From assembly GCA_025266875.1 (NCBI GenBank), contig JALLLT010000104.1:1-39866 (forward strand): DNA of 39,866 nucleotides. The letters run 5' to 3'. Positions 30,635 through 39,866 of the stretch are shown in pieces; position 1 is the first letter of the stretch, and each line of letters begins with the position of its first letter. The position numbers and the translations under genes are program-made. This stretch comes from Fennellomyces sp. T-0311 (taxonomy: Eukaryota > Mucoromycota > Mucoromycetes > Mucorales > Lichtheimiaceae). The notes below the pieces were generated by a model. It did no database searches, was not told the origin of the DNA, and worked only from the letters and a program-made list of their open reading frames with translations.

Positions 30635-30844
30635 GTTACTTTGTAGAAACGTATAAATAAAGGTAAGGAAGTGGATTTTATTTTCGAGGTAGCTCATGAA
30701 TGCTGCGGCTGTGGCTGCGGCTGCGGTGGTAACGCGTCAAGTATTGGCATGGTGGCACTCGTAGCATGCTGCAGCGATTGTGTTTAAATTCACAATCGAT
30801 AGAAAGGTTTAGTTTCTCGTCTTTTCCGTGCAACTCCATTTATC
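30635..30844. promoter_or_regulatory. Divergent intergenic region between Tnp2 copy B and the Crypton
   Basis: 210 bp separate two outward-facing start codons. It holds GTATAAATAAAG (30651-30662), readable as a TATA-like word on either strand, and a GC-rich GGCTGCGG run (about 30697-30735). Probably upstream sequence of one or both genes; the element boundary may lie here. Not tested. Confidence 0.35.
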
Positions 30845-31378
30845 ATGATTAACCAACAGCCATCGCATCACGATGAATTGTTCAACAGCGACCCACAATT
30901 ACTCACCGAAGAAACGGGTCAGCGTATACTTCAGCATTTGGATGACCTATATTCTCATATCGATTACATTGAAGAGGCTATTCAAAGAGGTAATTTGGGT
31001 CCTCAAGGTACAGCACAGCAGACACGCCCTGCTGTAGATGGATCCGCACAGCCTCCACAAGAAGGATCTCAATGCTGTAAAAAGCCCAAGATTGAAGTAG
31101 ACGAAATGGACGAAATGGATGAGATGAATCGAACTCCAGAAGAAATTGCTGGGGACGTAGAGGCCGCCAAGCACATTGGCTTTTCAACAATCGACCAATA
31201 TGTCAGTGCGATCACACGTTTACACAACGAGCAGCTCGACCTCAACGTGAACTCGGCTGCCAACCATCCGCGAATTCAAGCTGTCAAGAATTTATTGAAA
31301 AACGCGAGGAAGAAAGAAACTCGTAAGCACCGCGACAATTTCGAGGATTGCGCTTCTGGCACTATGTTCGATGGGTAC
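30845..31378 (+). pseudogene. Crypton recombinase gene, 5' part
   Basis: ATG at 30845. It reads to TAC at 31376-31378, where a solo LTR begins. Residues: HLDDLYSHIDYIEEAIQRG, acidic DEMDEMDEMNRTPEEIAG, then EAAKHIGFSTIDQYVSAI and KETRKHRDNFEDC. The second half fits the helical N-terminal (SAM-like) DNA-binding part of tyrosine recombinases. The frame is phase-matched with the 3' part at 32107 if the LTR and one GTAC are ignored. The apparent stop TGA at 31379-31381 comes from the LTR (TGATAG). Confidence 0.8.
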
Positions 31379-32102
31379 TGATAGACAGGTTGGCAGCCCC
31401 ATCAACTTTTCCTTTTCCCTTTCTCTCTCTCTCTCTCTCTCTCTCCCTTGTATTATCATATCATATATATTATCATTATCAGTATTAAAAAAGATGTACA
31501 AAAACCAAAAACAATAAATAATATAAAAACCCAAAACCCACAAGTACCTCAAACACCCACAATTACCGGATAGAGTAGCCCAGTAGCCATAATCTTCTTT
31601 GCTGCGGCACTCTACATCTCAATTACTGCGGCAGCTGCGCCACCACTAGCCAGCAATTAGCCTGCATTAACAACACCAATCACCTTTACCCCCACTGCTG
31701 CGGCAACTACACCATCATCAATTGGTTACCGTACGCACCTATCACAGCTAGAATAGCTAGTGCTGCGCCATTGTATCGAAAGATATAAATAAGAAGCGCT
31801 TTTCATTAAATAAACATTGGTCAATTGATTACATTTATCAACACCCCAACCTAAATACTTTATAGTTATCAGTGTTGTTTAGTATCCCGCAATTAGGATT
31901 ACTGTTTATCGATCAAGCAATAAAGATAATTTGCTTTCCTACCAATTTTCTATTTTCAATCCTCAATCCTCTTTAGAATCCCTTTATACAAACGTCCGTA
32001 ACAAACGATATTGTTGCTGGTGCTCACTATATTTTGGTGTACTCAACTACCAATTTACACAACAACCGACTACTGTACACCTGACTCAAAACGGCGCCAA
32101 CA
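31379..32102 (+). mobile_element. Solo LTR (724 bp) inside the Crypton gene
   Basis: Starts TGATAG, ends GCGCCAACA, flanked by GTAC on both sides (31375-31378 and 32103-32106). It contains a CT microsatellite (31424-31445), a TATA-like agatataaataag (31781-31793) and AATAAA-type words just after. No internal coding. It differs from the 275-bp and 99-bp LTRs elsewhere in the window, so it is a third LTR family. It probably arose by recombination between the two LTRs of a full element (inference). Confidence 0.75.
31424..31445. repeat. CT dinucleotide microsatellite
   Basis: About 11 CT units inside the solo LTR. Confidence 0.9.
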
Positions 32103-32106
32103 GTAC

Positions 32107-33755
32107 TTAACAATTGCAGAACTGACTTAAATCATCGATTACTTCATTGCCAAGGGTTCGGGTGAGCATTATCGAAACGCTGCAATGATGATGGTGTCCC
32201 ACTTTACACTTATGCGAGGTGAAAATGTTCGAGAACTCGAGTTGCCCGATGTTCAAACACTACCTTTGGAGCGCGAAGGACCGACACCGGATATTGAATG
32301 CCCTGCCTTGGTTTTGCTCTTGGACCATGGTAAAACGAATCAATATGGCTATGCTCAGCATGGATCTTTTATCAGAAATGCAAACGTCGAAGTATGCCCA
32401 TGGATGGGATTTGGCTTATATCTTTTTTACCACTGGCATATCGAGTGTGAAGATTTTCCGGACATGACTTCGCCTGAAACATGGTACACAATCAAGCTTT
32501 TCAAGACCAAGCCGCCACAACCCAATACTAAGGAAATTACTCCTGCCGCGCATTACAGGGCATTGGAAACCGCTTTCAATGCAGTTGGTATATGTAGCAG
32601 GGCAAAGACGCATGCTGGTCGAAAATCTGATGCAAAAATGGCAAACGTCAGCGAAGCAGGTGATTCACAGATTCGCCATGCAGGAAGGTGGACAAATGAT
32701 TCAATGGAGGGTTCTTACCTTACAAACCTACCACGACGGTTATTGCGAGTACTGGCGGATTTTCCTGCTGAACGTGGCCGTTTCTATTTGCAACGCGCTG
32801 CTGTCAAGCCATCACCAGAACTTTGCCGTAAAGTCTTCCCCAAGGTTGAGGAGCAGCAAGCGCAAATTGATGCCAACCAAGGGGACAACAGCATTGCTGC
32901 CGACAGATTTCTCAAGATGCTACGAGTACTTCGAGAGACATTTTTACAAGACTCAGTGCTGATGCAAGAACGGTTTCCCGAATTGAGCATATGGAATCAT
33001 CCTCTTTTTAACATAGATTCAGACTATTTGAATTTCAAGCAGTAAGTGGTAAAATCAGTAGTGCGCATCACATATACTAATACAATCTTTCCAGTAACTT
33101 GATTAATGCTATGGCTAGCCGACAAGCCCCGGCGGAATTGACCTTACAGATGGCGATGCCATTGATGCATGACTACGTTCGCACCATCCATACAGATCTC
33201 TTTGCACAAATGCATGTACTCACCGAAGCTGTAAACCAGCAATCCCAATCCACCACGCGGTACTTGGAAGATCTGATATCTGGAAGAGTGCCTTTAAACG
33301 TGCAAGTCCGTGTGCAGCCATCTACTGGGAGTTCTGACTTTGAGATCACACCTACCTCTTCTTCGAGTACATCCATTCCTATGTCCACGTCTGTGGCAAT
33401 ACCAACGGAACAAACCACGAGCGCGGATCAGGGCGCCAACTCCCAGCTGCCATATCACCGAATGAGCCGGGGTACAAGAACCATCCACGAACTTTGGCGT
33501 GAATGGCACCAAGGGTTTTCAGGCTCCCCCGCTTGTGCCGAGCTGGAACGTCGCTGGAGCGACAAGTGGCGTAAAGATGATAGATTTTCCCGGCGTTGCA
33601 AAGCTATCATCAATGGGATCATCCAGTATGCCAATAACCACCATTTGAGGGAAGTCGCTGTTGCTGTGGACCGAGTAGAAGAAATTAGGAAGGCCTTAGG
33701 TGGCAAATCGCTGGATTGGATGGCCAAAAATAGAGCATGGATTGATGAGGAATAA
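32107..33755 (+). pseudogene. Crypton tyrosine recombinase, catalytic and GCR1_C parts
   Basis: Exon 32107-33041, intron 33042-33094 (GTAAGT, TACTAATAC branch, TTTCCAG), exon 33095-33755. A TAA at 32128-32130 interrupts just after the LTR, in the context LT-stop-IIDYF where Gln would be expected. Catalytic core: FTLMRGENVREL (first Arg), KTHAGRKSDAK (His-x-x-Arg), IRHAGRW, and MEGSYL (nucleophile Tyr). After the intron: MHDYVRTIHTDLF, a Ser/Thr linker, then GCR1_C: GTRTIHELWREWHQG, WSDKWRKDDRFSRR, SLDWMAKN. Known: fungal Cryptons pair a Ndc10/YR-like recombinase with a GCR1_C DNA-binding tail and move as circles. Apart from the LTR and one stop, all key residues stand, so decay is shallow. 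Confidence 0.88.
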
Positions 33756-35111
33756 AACTTGATATTTAGCTTACTCCATTGATGTATTGGTGGTGAATAA
33801 AAAACACAATAAGTGTATCGAGTTAGGGCATTGTGGCAATACACAACTATTGTATATGCATGAGGGAATTCAATCTCTGTTTGCTTGATTACCAAAATCA
33901 TCGAAATTGAACCAGACATGGTGGTCATGCAAGAAATGATTCTAGATTAAAGAAGTAAAATGTAACAAAACTAAGGTGCATATGTCTGTGGACCTCAGGT
34001 AAAAATATGCACATATTTTTCCATAAAAAAGATTTGTACGTGCACCTAAGATTCTTTTCTGTGTTTAAATTCTAGGACCTCACTGGACTTGCGCGGACCT
34101 CGACGGACCTGTGGTTTTGATACGTATTAGTATTATATACAAATATCGCCACCCCATTTCGTAACACCACAAAATCACTTACAATAACCAGACTACCAAG
34201 ATGATAGCCATGTATGATGATTAAGGCTCAGGCGATTATACATAATCGGATATTGCATAAGGTTTGTACTACATGCACTAATAGTCTTGTGCTTGTATTT
34301 CCAGGAAAACACTTCCCAAACCGGATTGGTGTACCTTCTAGGCATAGAAAATAACTGCGTTTTATAACTGCTTTCCATACATATTATAACGCATGGCGAT
34401 GTACACACATACCTTATATTGCATGATGTTCTATTATTGGAATTGGCAATTGTAGGCGAAAGTATTAGTAAACCGGTGGTGCCTTACTACAGAAACATAA
34501 AGGCGCGCTATTATGCTTTATACCTGTCTGTGCATTCTTGCTGTCACAGACACTTTATGTCTTTTGAACATGCACAATGAGGTGCTGCCTTGGAATGGGA
34601 ATCGTGCTGCACAATGTATTTTGATTCGTGAACAAATCGTCTTTCACAATGTCTCGCCATTCGCAACGGGGCTATGCCAACTTTAACAGAAAAATAGTAA
34701 ACGCGCGTTTTCTTACACTTTTTCTTTCTGTCCAGCCTAATTCACTGGACTCGATCACAGATCCTTCCATTAAGATTGTTTCGTCAAATTGCGTTCCAAT
34801 GCTTGCTGAATCGTCTTCACAGATTGTTGGCCAATACTTCCGGCTCACTAGAAAATAAAAAAAAAATAAGCCCCTTCACTGTTTTTACACCTACTTCGTC
34901 GGTTACACTAGCTTCCTTAGCTTTTTTTCTTGTAGTGCTTAATACCTTCCAACGAAATCGCAGCTGCCATCTTGCAATGCTGAAGTTTGAGCTGTTTTTA
35001 ATAGTGGTACAAAGGGACTTAACGCTCTTTTACTTTTTTTTCTACGCGCCTACTACACCAGCAATGACGTTAGCCATCTGACTCTGAAATAAATTTGAGG
35101 TATTGGGGGGG
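33756..35111. other. AT-rich stretch without recognisable gene
   Basis: No convincing coding sequence. A small fold-back lies at 33971-34050: CTAAGGTGCA facing TGCACCTAAG (9 of 10 pairs). T runs and an aaatcgcag..ccatcttg word near 34960 recall the 5' blocks of the higher-order repeat, perhaps a decayed copy. Confidence 0.4.
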
Positions 35112-35568
35112 GAGCCAGTTCTTATTTTTGGGGCAATATAAGAAAATTGTCGTTCAGCAAATACCTTGCTTGATCTGATTGTTAAGCATGTTCATCCAGA
35201 CTCAATTATTTTTACTGATTGTTGGGCTTCTTACAATCAGCTATCTGGAACACATGGCTTTGTTCATAGAACAGTTAACCATAGCCTTGGTTTTATTACT
35301 TCTGATGGTGAAGTTCATACCAATACAATTGAAGGTATGTTTTGTTTTTAAATATAACTTATACTTACTTTTTTTAGGCACTTGGAATGGTATCAAGCTT
35401 AGACTGTTTCCACGTTCTTATGCGAAGGATAGTATTGAGTATAGCTTGGCTTACTTTCAGTGGCGTCGGCTTTATAAGGAGAAGATGTGGATGCGTGCAA
35501 TTCACTGTCTTAGAACAATTTATCTTATAGATGAGGATAGTAATTCTGAAAATATTAGCAATGTTTAG
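35112..35568 (+). pseudogene. Merlin (IS1595/ISXO2-like) transposase, C-terminal fragment
   Basis: Exon about 35112-35334, intron 35335-35377 (GTATGT...TTTTTTTAG, 43 bp), exon 35378-35568. A TAA at 35139-35141 interrupts the 5' side. Motifs: SIIFTDCWASYNQL (Asp), FVHRTVNHSLGFI, GEVHTNTIEG (Glu at the exon end), then KLRLFPRSYAKDS and YFQWRRLY. Known: ISXO2-type DDE domains end in TD..W..Y, H..VNHS and HTN.IE. The N-terminal half (zinc finger and first Asp) is missing upstream of a G8 run at 35105-35112. A dead fragment; the intron shows it has been in a eukaryote for some time. Confidence 0.78.
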
Positions 35569-35710
35569 AATTTTTGAGATAAAGTGGTTATTTTAGAATT
35601 TTTTAACGTAAAATAATTTTTAGTGAATAGAGTGTGAAAAATGACGTCGAATGGTATATAATACATCGCGTTTGGACTGTTAGTTAATATTTTAAAAAAT
35701 AATGCAAAAA
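35569..35710. other. AT-rich spacer
   Basis: No feature seen between the Merlin fragment and the tRNA-like sequence. Confidence 0.5.
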
Positions 35711-35782
35711 TATTTTACTGGGATTTGAACCCAGGACAAAATGGTTAAAAAGCTCGCGCTCTAACTATCATGCCATATATAT
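35711..35782 (-). tRNA. tRNA-like sequence, probably pseudogene or SINE-type head
   Basis: On the minus strand: an A-box-like TGGCATGATAG, a loop TTTTTAA that would place UUU (Lys) as anticodon, and a perfect T arm CTGGG-TTCAAAT-CCCAG (35718-35734 complement) with B-box GGTTCAAATCC. The anticodon stem (CGAGC against CCATT) and the acceptor stem pair poorly, so I doubt a working tRNA. It may be a decayed tRNA-Lys or the head of a tRNA-derived SINE. Confidence 0.45.
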
Positions 35783-37426
35783 ATAACAAATATTATATAC
35801 CACAGGATTTTGACAGACCATAACTGTGACTGCGTGACTGTACTTTTTGACGGCTGACGCTAGTTTGGACTTGATCCCCTTTCTCCTTCCATGTCCTTTC
35901 ACAATTACTTCCAATGCCAATGTAAATCATCGGAATCGAAGTGCTTCTTGTTTGAGATTTCAGATGAACTTATGTTTTTTTTTCAAAGTCAGTCAGCAAA
36001 GCCTTTTTGTCGTTTCATACGTTTATTCTTCCTACACACGAAATCGTCTTTTTCTCGCGCTGTGCGTAAGATAACTACGTTGTGAGGTCGTTTACTGAAT
36101 TGCCAGCCATCTGTTTGCTCATGACACCACAATGTAAAATGGGAAAGAAAAAAATTTTTTCTTCAAATTGCCTGCCCAGCTGTTATTTCCTCCCACCCAC
36201 CCCCCAAAGTTTAATTTTTTCAAACTTAACCGGGAGGAAATAAGGGGATGCTACTGTCTAGTAACCTCTCCCCCAAATAGTGCCTATTCCGGCAGCAACT
36301 ATCATCTTCAAAGGATTTCTTTCATAACTATAATACTGTAAATTATATCTGTATGTACTTTTGGGTGTTTTATGCCGTGAAAGTGAAACAGCTATCACAA
36401 CTGGTACTTTTTAATAATTCAATACATACATATTGTTCTGTTATAGTAATTCTACAAGTCTGCTTTGCATAATTATTGCATATATACTTTATTTAGTAAT
36501 TGGGGGGGCCACCATTTTTTTCAAAATCAGGTTGGCATATATCAATGCATACACACCTAGCGATTTTTTTGCCCAAATTCTAAAAATATAGTTGCCTTTC
36601 TAGATTAAAGTTAAACTGCAGCGTTTTTGCCTTTTATGGAAGACCATATTTTTGCATGACTCCCTCCAAAAATAATCGACAGTTGCGTAAAAATAAATCA
36701 ACAGTTTTGTAAAAAATAAATCAACAGTTTTGTAAATAGATCCAACAATGGCTGTTTAGCATTTATCAAAATGGTAGTTTATTTGTTTGAATGAAAAAAA
36801 TTTTTATCAGTGGCGTAAAAAAGGAATCCAGTGGGAAAAGGACGGTCTACTGAAAGAGTATGCAGAAGTATGCTTTTGCTTCTGTCAATAGCAAATGAGA
36901 GCCTTGGAAAGTAACAAGCACAGAGCCTTGATTTGTGCAGCTACATTGTATAAAATATGTCAGTATGACTGAAAGCATAGCTGCTTTGTAATGACGTTAC
37001 CTCTGAGTTGCTTGCATCAGTCATAGGTTTTGCTTACGCAAAGATCACTATACTTTGAAGTGTCAGTGTTCGAGTATTGATTTATGCCAGTGCATCACTT
37101 CACCTTCATCATGTAGGCACCATAGGGCGAAAAATATCTATCGTGTCAAAAAACAAGGAGGCAGGCTATATAGAACATACCGGTCAGAGTGGGCTGAACC
37201 TTTCTCCTCTTGCCACACAGTGCCCTTCATACAGTGTTAGTGAACACGTAAAATGTGAGGATGCTGCTTGTTGAATGAAGTACTATACCTTTCAAAGTCG
37301 ATAAGACAAAGGTGTATGCGGGAAAGGAAGAGAGTGGGCTGTATTATTCGCCAGCTTCCATTTTTATACTCCGATAATGTGTGACTTTGTCATGAACTTT
37401 TTGCCCTTCTCTTACTGTTACCAACT
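35783..37426. other. AT-rich, no recognisable gene; hairpin and short repeats
   Basis: It holds a 12-bp perfect hairpin (TTATTTCCTCCC 36183-36194 / GGGAGGAAATAA 36232-36243) with an inner AAAGTTT/AAACTT arm, a G7 run at about 36503, and a triple repeat at 36667-36745. The last about 60 bp lead to the ATG at 37427. Confidence 0.45.
36667..36745. repeat. Short tandem repeat, about 25-bp unit, three copies
   Basis: Units of the form AAATAAATCAACAGTTTTGT, the first diverged (AATCGACAGTTGCGT). Confidence 0.7.
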
Positions 37427-39866
37427 ATGTCTTACAATCCCAACCCCAATGTGCCCGGTGGAGGTCGACTTAACTTTAGACCTGATCCGTTTGAATGCTC
37501 GTGCGGGGCAACTTTCACTCGTGGTTATTCAATGAAGGTTCACATTCGACAGAACCCTAGCCATTCGATTGTACGTGGAAGCGTAGAGCCCGACATGATG
37601 TCGACACTTTCACCAGCCTCTGCGGCAATGTCGATGGAGCAGACACCCCCCGTTCCATCGCCTTCAGCTCAAATGGCGACAGATCCCGTTCTCGATGATC
37701 CCGAATGGGAGGTGTACAGTTCTGACATCGAAGAGGATAGTCATGAAGCTCCTAATGATGATGCAGAAGGATTCGTCGACCAAATCAGGAGTAGATTTGA
37801 GGGGCTAACCTCGGATGAAGCTGAATACATGTTCAGTGAATTCCCTGGTGTTGCTAGAGTGTTGGCGCTGGGATTAGTAGAAGCTGAAGAAGCGAGACAG
37901 CAGGAAGATATCGAACGAAGAGCTGCCGAGGATGGAGCAACTCTGCAACATGCAGTGGGCAGCAACAGTACTTGGAACACTTTTACCAGTGATGAACACC
38001 CGTTTGTAGACTTACAAACGATGGTCCTACTGTCTCTTGTTGACGGCGACGATGACATGGTGTCCGAGAGGAACTTGAAGAAGTTCCTCTATGTTATTAA
38101 GCTTTTGTTCGTTCTGAAAGCTGAAGCTGACGAAAGAGGGGTCCAGTTCAAACTGCCTGCTGTTGATCATCTTTTGAACTTTCAGCAGCGGCTAAAGAAC
38201 AAAGTACCTCAGTTCAAAACCACAGAAACATCGATCAACGCAGTTGTCGGAGGCGAACATGTGGTCAGTAAAGCGTCCCTTGTTGTATCCACAACATGAT
38301 TATGGCTTATGCATCATTTACCCTTGTTTGCTTATTGACAACGGGTTACTTTAATTTTCCGATCTACAGCCACATCCCTGTCTTGACATGCGTTCATCGT
38401 AATAACCTTGCCTATCTTAGTGAAACCCACATAACCCTGGTTACCACAGCGGTTCATGTGCCTTACAACCATGTCAATGATCCAACCCCTCGAGAATAAG
38501 CTTTTATTATTTAAAGTGATGATTCAACATACGAAATAAATCAGTCATTACTTGAGTCTCGTCACTTACCTGCCTCTTCTTGTTGTTGAATATCACATCC
38601 CTTAACCTACCGTCGGACCATTTGAAGGTCTTGGTAGCAAATCCGCAGAAGAGTGCATTGATTTCTGCTTTGCCTGACTATACGCCCGATCAACGGATCT
38701 CATTGAAACAGGGCGATAAATGGAAACAGCACAGGCTATTCCAGCAACCAATGATGACTGTGGATAACCAAGACGTGTGGGTTGGCGACGTTTTTAAGAC
38801 GAAGGACGAGGCTGTGACGATGTACTTTTTGGTCGAAGGCTTTTTTACACTCAGAGATCAGCAATACTGTCGTGGCTACTATGCTGAACCAGGAAATGGG
38901 CGGCACTTTCAGCTCGCTTTTTGGAAAGCACCCGCTTACTTCCGAGTGACAGATCTGGCGACAAAGTTCCCAGAACCAGTTTGCATAGAGCAATGCCTCA
39001 GCAGAACTGATGCCGAATACGAACCACTGACTGACTTTCACTCACACCTTCTTACCACTCGCCATTTCATGAAGCATCCAGTGCTCAATCGAACTGGCGA
39101 GTTCTACAAAGTGAAAATTGTCCCGCTGATCCTATTCGCCGACGACACCTCCGGTAATATGTCAAAGCAGTATAACAAATATGACAGCTGGTTGATGAGA
39201 TGCGCAGCATTGCCCTACACTGAACGAATGAAGCGTGAAAATTCACTATTCATTGCCACCGTCCCCGGTAGCCATGGCATAGATAGCGTTTCACTCGTTC
39301 CAAAGCTAGTGGAGGACCTGAAGAAACTGGAAGATGGCGTTATCATGTACTCTGCAGAACACAAAGAGGATGTTTTGGTTTATGCACCGCTACTCCTCAT
39401 CGAAGCAGACAACCCTTGCCATTCGGATCTTTGCTGCTTGAAGGGATTAAAGACTTTGTATTGCTGTCGCAGCTGCTACTTCCACAACAAAGTGACTCCA
39501 CGCAATTCCCCCAACGATCCGCCAAGCGCCGAGGCTCTCAATGCGCAATATAGAAAGCGTACAAGGGCTGACTATGTTGCTGCATCGTCGGATCCTAATA
39601 GACGATGTCGAATTGCGTTTGGACCAGTCAACGCTGACGGACTTCCACTTTACAAAACTGCATCCGAATTAGGTTTCAAAAAAACCGGTGCAGAGGACTT
39701 GTTGAAGCTCGAAGCGTTTGACCCTTCACAGGACACTCCAGTTGAAGTACTGCATACTGTCATGCTCGGCATCGTCAAGTACATGGTGCAAGACCTGTAT
39801 AGGAACCGCTTGAAAAATAATCCCGACAAACTGCAACAAATGCATAATGCATTAAGAGTTTACTCG
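37427..39866 (+). CDS. DDTSGN-family transposase-like protein, copy 2 (runs off right edge)
   Basis: Part 1, 37427-38299 (ATG with A at -3): zinc-finger leader FECSCGATFTRGYSMKVHIR, Pro/Ser linker, acidic stretch, then helical segments aligned with copy 1. Part 2, from about 38595 to 39866, a single open frame: NLPSDHLKVLVANPQ, LKQGDKWKQHRLFQQP, KIVPLILFADDTSGN, GVIMYSAE, EADNP, CCRSCYF, ENSLFIATVP. The 38270-38590 gap shows a frame change and no clean splice sites; it may be a long intron starting at a GTCAGT donor (38262) or an insertion. Motif order equals copy 1, but the proteins differ at most positions, so these are separate lineages. The C-terminal third, with the expected Glu motif, is outside the window. 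Could be functional; not determinable here. Confidence 0.65.

Noticed and set aside
33971..34050. 80-bp fold-back with CTAAGGTGCA ends as a MITE
   Set aside because: One mismatch in a 10-bp arm and no target duplication found; kept only as a note in the gap entry.
38550..38600. A minus-strand splice donor (CAGGTAAGT) suggesting a gene opposite DDTSGN copy 2
   Set aside because: No minus-strand coding frame adjoins it, while the plus strand has a long conserved frame.

Overview
This 39.9-kb window looks like a transposon graveyard from a filamentous fungus, probably an early-diverging (Mucoromycota-like) lineage. The evidence is 43-68 bp GT-AG introns, a Crypton with a GCR1_C tail, a chromodomain Ty3/gypsy element, fungal Tnp2-like transposases and several LTR families. 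The lineage call is inference; no host gene is securely recognised.

Layout, left to right: (1) 1-1311, the 3' end of a chromodomain Ty3/gypsy element with one in-frame stop and a 275-bp LTR. (2) 1314-2321, a broken MULE transposase. (3) 3020-3346, an orphan zinc-finger-like leader. (4) 4152-8541, a two-gene DNA transposon: a Tnp2-type transposase pseudogene (copy A) and a tail-to-tail coiled-coil partner gene. (5) 8743-9303, a possible small spliced gene. (6) 9599-9751, a MITE-like fold-back element abutting (7) 9763-12659, a large DDTSGN-motif protein with one in-frame stop. (8) 13227-15606, a PIF/Harbinger element with converging transposase and Myb-like genes, both broken. (9) 15811-22234, three head-to-tail copies of a higher-order repeat built around an approximately 270-bp monomer, the last copy hit by a solo LTR. 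(10) 22268-30634, a minus-strand eight-exon Tnp2-type gene (copy B) whose last exon holds a complete Ty3/gypsy element (22425-27530) with identical 99-bp LTRs and a 5-bp target duplication. (11) 30845-33755, a Crypton tyrosine-recombinase gene split by a 724-bp solo LTR with a 4-bp target duplication. (12) 35112-35568, a Merlin (IS1595/ISXO2-like) transposase fragment, then a minus-strand tRNA-like sequence. (13) 37427-39866, a second, divergent DDTSGN-family gene running off the right edge.

Most genes here act on DNA (transposases, integrase, reverse transcriptase, recombinase) and do not form a metabolic pathway. The only element that looks complete and recent is the 22425-27530 retrotransposon. 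The strongest candidates for under-described biology are the DDTSGN protein family, the three-unit satellite-like repeat carrying an exon-like cassette, the conserved partner gene converging on Tnp2 copy A, and the short-LTR retrotransposon.
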